NCBI GenBank assembly: GCA_040757035.1
Contig: JBFLYM010000026.1
Coordinates: forward strand, 1 to 13,468
Direction: 5' to 3'
DNA length: 13,468 nt
Source: JAHJBR01 sp040757035
GTDB taxonomy: Archaea > Micrarchaeota > Micrarchaeia > Anstonellales > Bilamarchaeaceae
Shown: piece after piece, positions 11,423-13,468 of the stretch
Layout: the number at the start of each line of letters is the position of its first letter
How positions within the stretch are numbered: position 1 is the first letter of the stretch
Translations under genes and position numbers: made by a program
The notes under the pieces: generated by a model
The model's input: only the letters and a program-made list of their open reading frames with translations
Databases searched by the model: none
Told to the model about the DNA's origin: nothing

Positions 11423-13207
11423 TTATTCCACAGTTACAGATTTTGCAAGATTTCTTGGGTGATCTGGATCTGTGCCGCGTAAAACGCTTATATAATAAGC
11501 TAAAAGTTGGAGGATTGGGAGCATTGAGAATGGATAAAGAATTTCCTTGGTCTTTTTTATTTTCAACGCGATATCGGCCTCTTTTGATATAATGGCATTA
11601 TCTGTCAGAGCAATTACAAACGCTCCCCTTGCCTTTACCTCCTTTATATTTCCATGAATTTTAGGGAGTAATTGATCGCTTGGCGCAAGCACAATTACTG
11701 GTACGTTTGGTTGAATCAAGCTTAGCGGTCCATGCTTAAGCTCTCCCGCAGGATATGCTTCGGCATGCAGATAAGAAAGTTCTTTTAGTTTAAGCGCACC
11801 TTCCATTGCTATCGGATAACAAAGTCCGCGTCCAATAAAGAAAATATCGTTTTTATCCTTTAGCTTTAAAGCAACGGATTTAATTTTCTGGATTTTTTGC
11901 TCGCACGAAAGCGTGGATTCGATCAGTTTCGGAATTGCTTTTTGTACATCACATACGTCGCCCACATCGCGATTTTCATGATTTTTATAATTTTCAAAAA
12001 TTAATCTGTAAATAACTGCGAGCTGGAACAAAAAGGTTTTGGTTGCCGCAACGCCTATTTCTGGTCCTGCGTTAAGATAAACTGTTTTGTTAGAAATGCG
12101 CGCCAAACTTGAACCGATAACGTTTGTAAGCGCAAGTATTTTTGCATTTTTGGATTTCGCAAATCTCACGGCTTGCAATGTATCCGCTGTTTCTCCGCTT
12201 TGTGAAATCGCAATTACAAGAACATTTTTGTTTGGATTAGCGATTGCCTGATACTCGGATGCAATAAACGTTCTTGCATTTTTTTTCAAATATTTTTCCA
12301 ATAAGATGGAAAAAATAATTCCAGCATGATTAGACGTTCCGCACGCAATTATATCAATATTTTTTGTGTTTGCAATCATTTTCTTGGCACTTAAAATATT
12401 TGCTGGCGAAGACTCGCGAAGCACGGTTTTTTGTTCGTATATCTCTTTTAGCATGAAATGTGCGAAGCCACCTTTTTCTGCGATTTCTTGAGTCCAATTT
12501 ACTTTTATTATTTTTGGTTTTATCTTGTTTCCTCTAAAATCAAAAATTTTAAATTCTGATTTAGAAATGATTGCAATGTGTTCATCTTCTATTGTTACGA
12601 TTTTTCGTGTGTATGGAAGAACTGCTGGGATGTCCGAAGTGAGAAAATGCTCGCTTTTTCCTATTCCGAGTATAAGCGGGCTGTTTTTTCTTGCTGCGAA
12701 AATTTTTTGCTCATCCTTTGCAAGCAAAACTATTGCATAAGAACCACGAAGTCTTTTCACTGCGTTTACGAATGCATTTTCCAATTGCATTGATTTGCGG
12801 TTTTGTTCTACCAAATGTATAATTACTTCACTATCTGTTTCACTTCTAAATTTATGTCCTTTGGTTATAAGTTCTTTTTTAAGCGCGATATAATTTTCAA
12901 TCACTCCATTATGCACAAGCGCAAGTTCTTTCGGACAATCAAAATGCGGATGTGCATTTTTATTGCATATGTTCCCATGAGTTCCCCATCTGGTATGCCC
13001 TATGCCTATTTTTCCTTTGAGCGAAGTAAAACAAAGCGAATTTGATACGTCTACAACTTTTCCTTTTCCTTTCTTTATTTCTATTCCTTTTTCGTTTGAT
13101 ACTGCTATGCCGGCAGAATCATATCCTCTGTATTCAAGAGTTTTTAATCCTTGTAAAATTACCTCTGATGCTTTTCTAAAACCAATATATCCAATAATAC
13201 CGCACAT
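11423..13207 (-). CDS. glmS: Glutamine--fructose-6-phosphate aminotransferase (isomerizing)
   Basis: A full-length 594-residue GlmS, converting fructose-6-P and glutamine to glucosamine-6-P and glutamate, the entry step to amino sugars. The N-terminal glutaminase domain begins Met-Cys-Gly-Ile-Ile, with Cys2 the nucleophile exposed after Met removal, which fixes the start. RGYDSAGI (27-34), GHTRWGTHG (70-78) and HNGVIENY (99-106) follow. Two SIS isomerase domains hold ACGTSNHAG (288-296), SQSGETADT (335-343) and the late GRGLCYPIAMEGALKLKE block; the C-terminus is the near-invariant PRNLAKSVTVE. A short insertion, NRDVGDVCD (412-420), lies in the linker before the second SIS domain. There is no Shine-Dalgarno; a TATA-like element at 13265-13273 would give a leader of about 36 bases. 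No glmS ribozyme is visible. Confidence 0.97.
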   Translation of the reverse strand: MCGIIGYIGFRKASEVILQGLKTLEYRGYDSAGIAVSNEKGIEIKKGKGKVVDVSNSLCFTSLKGKIGIGHTRWGTHGNICNKNAHPHFDCPKELALVHNGVIENYIALKKELITKGHKFRSETDSEVIIHLVEQNRKSMQLENAFVNAVKRLRGSYAIVLLAKDEQKIFAARKNSPLILGIGKSEHFLTSDIPAVLPYTRKIVTIEDEHIAIISKSEFKIFDFRGNKIKPKIIKVNWTQEIAEKGGFAHFMLKEIYEQKTVLRESSPANILSAKKMIANTKNIDIIACGTSNHAGIIFSILLEKYLKKNARTFIASEYQAIANPNKNVLVIAISQSGETADTLQAVRFAKSKNAKILALTNVIGSSLARISNKTVYLNAGPEIGVAATKTFLFQLAVIYRLIFENYKNHENRDVGDVCDVQKAIPKLIESTLSCEQKIQKIKSVALKLKDKNDIFFIGRGLCYPIAMEGALKLKELSYLHAEAYPAGELKHGPLSLIQPNVPVIVLAPSDQLLPKIHGNIKEVKARGAFVIALTDNAIISKEADIALKIKKTKEILYPFSMLPILQLLAYYISVLRGTDPDHPRNLAKSVTVE

Positions 13208-13361
13208 AGAGATAAATCAATGCAACCGCTTAAAAATGTGCCGAAAGTCAGATCAACAGGAAAGTTTTTATATCTAACGTAACATAAATTATAACTAATA
13301 AATCGTTAAATACTTTGGTTTTTGGCGGTTTAGTATTAGTATAACCTTACCTCCCAATGAG
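13208..13361. other. Spacer between glmS and the right-edge gene
   Basis: The spacer carries the glmS promoter region and the 3' flank of the edge gene. GGAGGT on the minus strand (13354-13349) is a perfect Shine-Dalgarno hexamer, but no ATG, GTG or TTG follows within usable distance. TAGTATTAGTATA (13331-13343) is a small direct repeat. I find no coding sequence here. Confidence 0.5.
13265..13273 (-). promoter_or_regulatory. TATA-like element of glmS
   Basis: The minus strand reads ATATAAAAA about 61 bases before the glmS ATG, predicting a transcript start near 13243. A weaker A/T-rich stretch around 13229-13236 would instead give a leaderless mRNA; the absence of a Shine-Dalgarno leaves both open. 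Confidence 0.4.
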
Positions 13362-13468
13362 TTAGGCACATAGTTTCATTGCACTCAAAATCTCCCGTTG
13401 CCTTTTCCCTATTTCAGTAGTTATCAAATCTCCATTCTGAAGCTCTACCTTCTTTATCTTCTCGAGTT
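13362..13468 (-). CDS. C-terminal fragment of an unidentified protein (cut by window edge)
   Basis: The last 34 codons of a minus-strand reading frame, ending in TAA at 13364-13362. The visible tail includes KKVELQNGDLITTEIGKRQ and then REILSAMKLCA. The other two minus-strand frames are closed by stops in this stretch. The pattern, an exposed strand-turn (VELQNGDLIT) then an amphipathic helix (RQREILSAMK), vaguely resembles the ends of some transposases, but the fragment is too short to name a family. Its stop lies 154 bp upstream of glmS on the same strand. Confidence 0.45.
   Translation of the reverse strand, partial: LEKIKKVELQNGDLITTEIGKRQREILSAMKLCA

Noticed and set aside
13343..13354. 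GGAGGT on the minus strand as ribosome binding site of a small gene
   Set aside because: No start codon follows within a usable distance and all frames close quickly.
1..13468. CRISPR array
   Set aside because: The direct repeats seen are short, AT-rich, adjacent or spaced by less than 15 bp, and have no unique spacers of 30-40 bp.

Overview
The window is an AT-rich piece of an archaeal chromosome. The archaeal assignment rests on gene content: a nascent polypeptide-associated complex (NAC) protein, RNase P protein Rpp29, archaeal/eukaryal-type ribosomal proteins S3Ae and S15, and a family B replicative DNA polymerase with a C-terminal PCNA-binding peptide. TATA-box-like promoters and a mix of Shine-Dalgarno-led and apparently leaderless starts agree with this. 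Short intergenic spaces, overlapping convergent genes, several unrecognised orphans and relocated or odd versions of core genes suggest a small-genome, poorly sampled lineage, possibly of DPANN type. That placement is inference; I cannot assign a genus.

Left block (177-2711, minus strand): read 5' to 3' on that strand, XTP/dITP pyrophosphatase, S15, S3Ae, Rpp29 and NAC. It is a translation and RNA-maturation cluster preceded by a nucleotide house-cleaning enzyme. S15 has its own 146-bp leader, holding a strong hairpin directly against its ribosome binding site.

Middle plus-strand block (2841-5604): an unrecognised helical-repeat protein, a structured AT-rich spacer, histidyl-tRNA synthetase, and a short HisA-like barrel protein whose start overlaps the hisS stop. 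Short tandem duplications end exactly in the hisS start codon and cover the start of the HisA-like gene; similar short-period repeats lie in other spacers.

Minus-strand block (5588-9581): DNA polymerase B followed 31 bp later by a phosphoglucosamine/phosphomannose mutase. The mutase overlaps the HisA-like gene tail to tail by 17 bp.

Right block (9743-13207): two unrecognised genes converge and overlap by 62 bp, then comes GlmS on the minus strand. GlmS makes glucosamine-6-phosphate and the mutase would convert it to glucosamine-1-phosphate, so two consecutive steps towards UDP-GlcNAc lie in the window, in separate transcription units. At the right edge there is only the last 34 codons of another minus-strand gene.

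I see no tRNA or rRNA gene, CRISPR array, intein or complete insertion sequence. The best candidates for something undescribed are the S15 leader hairpin, the degenerate HisA-like protein beside hisS, the start-codon tandem duplications, the cysteine-rich insertion in the polymerase exonuclease domain, and the overlapping orphan pair.
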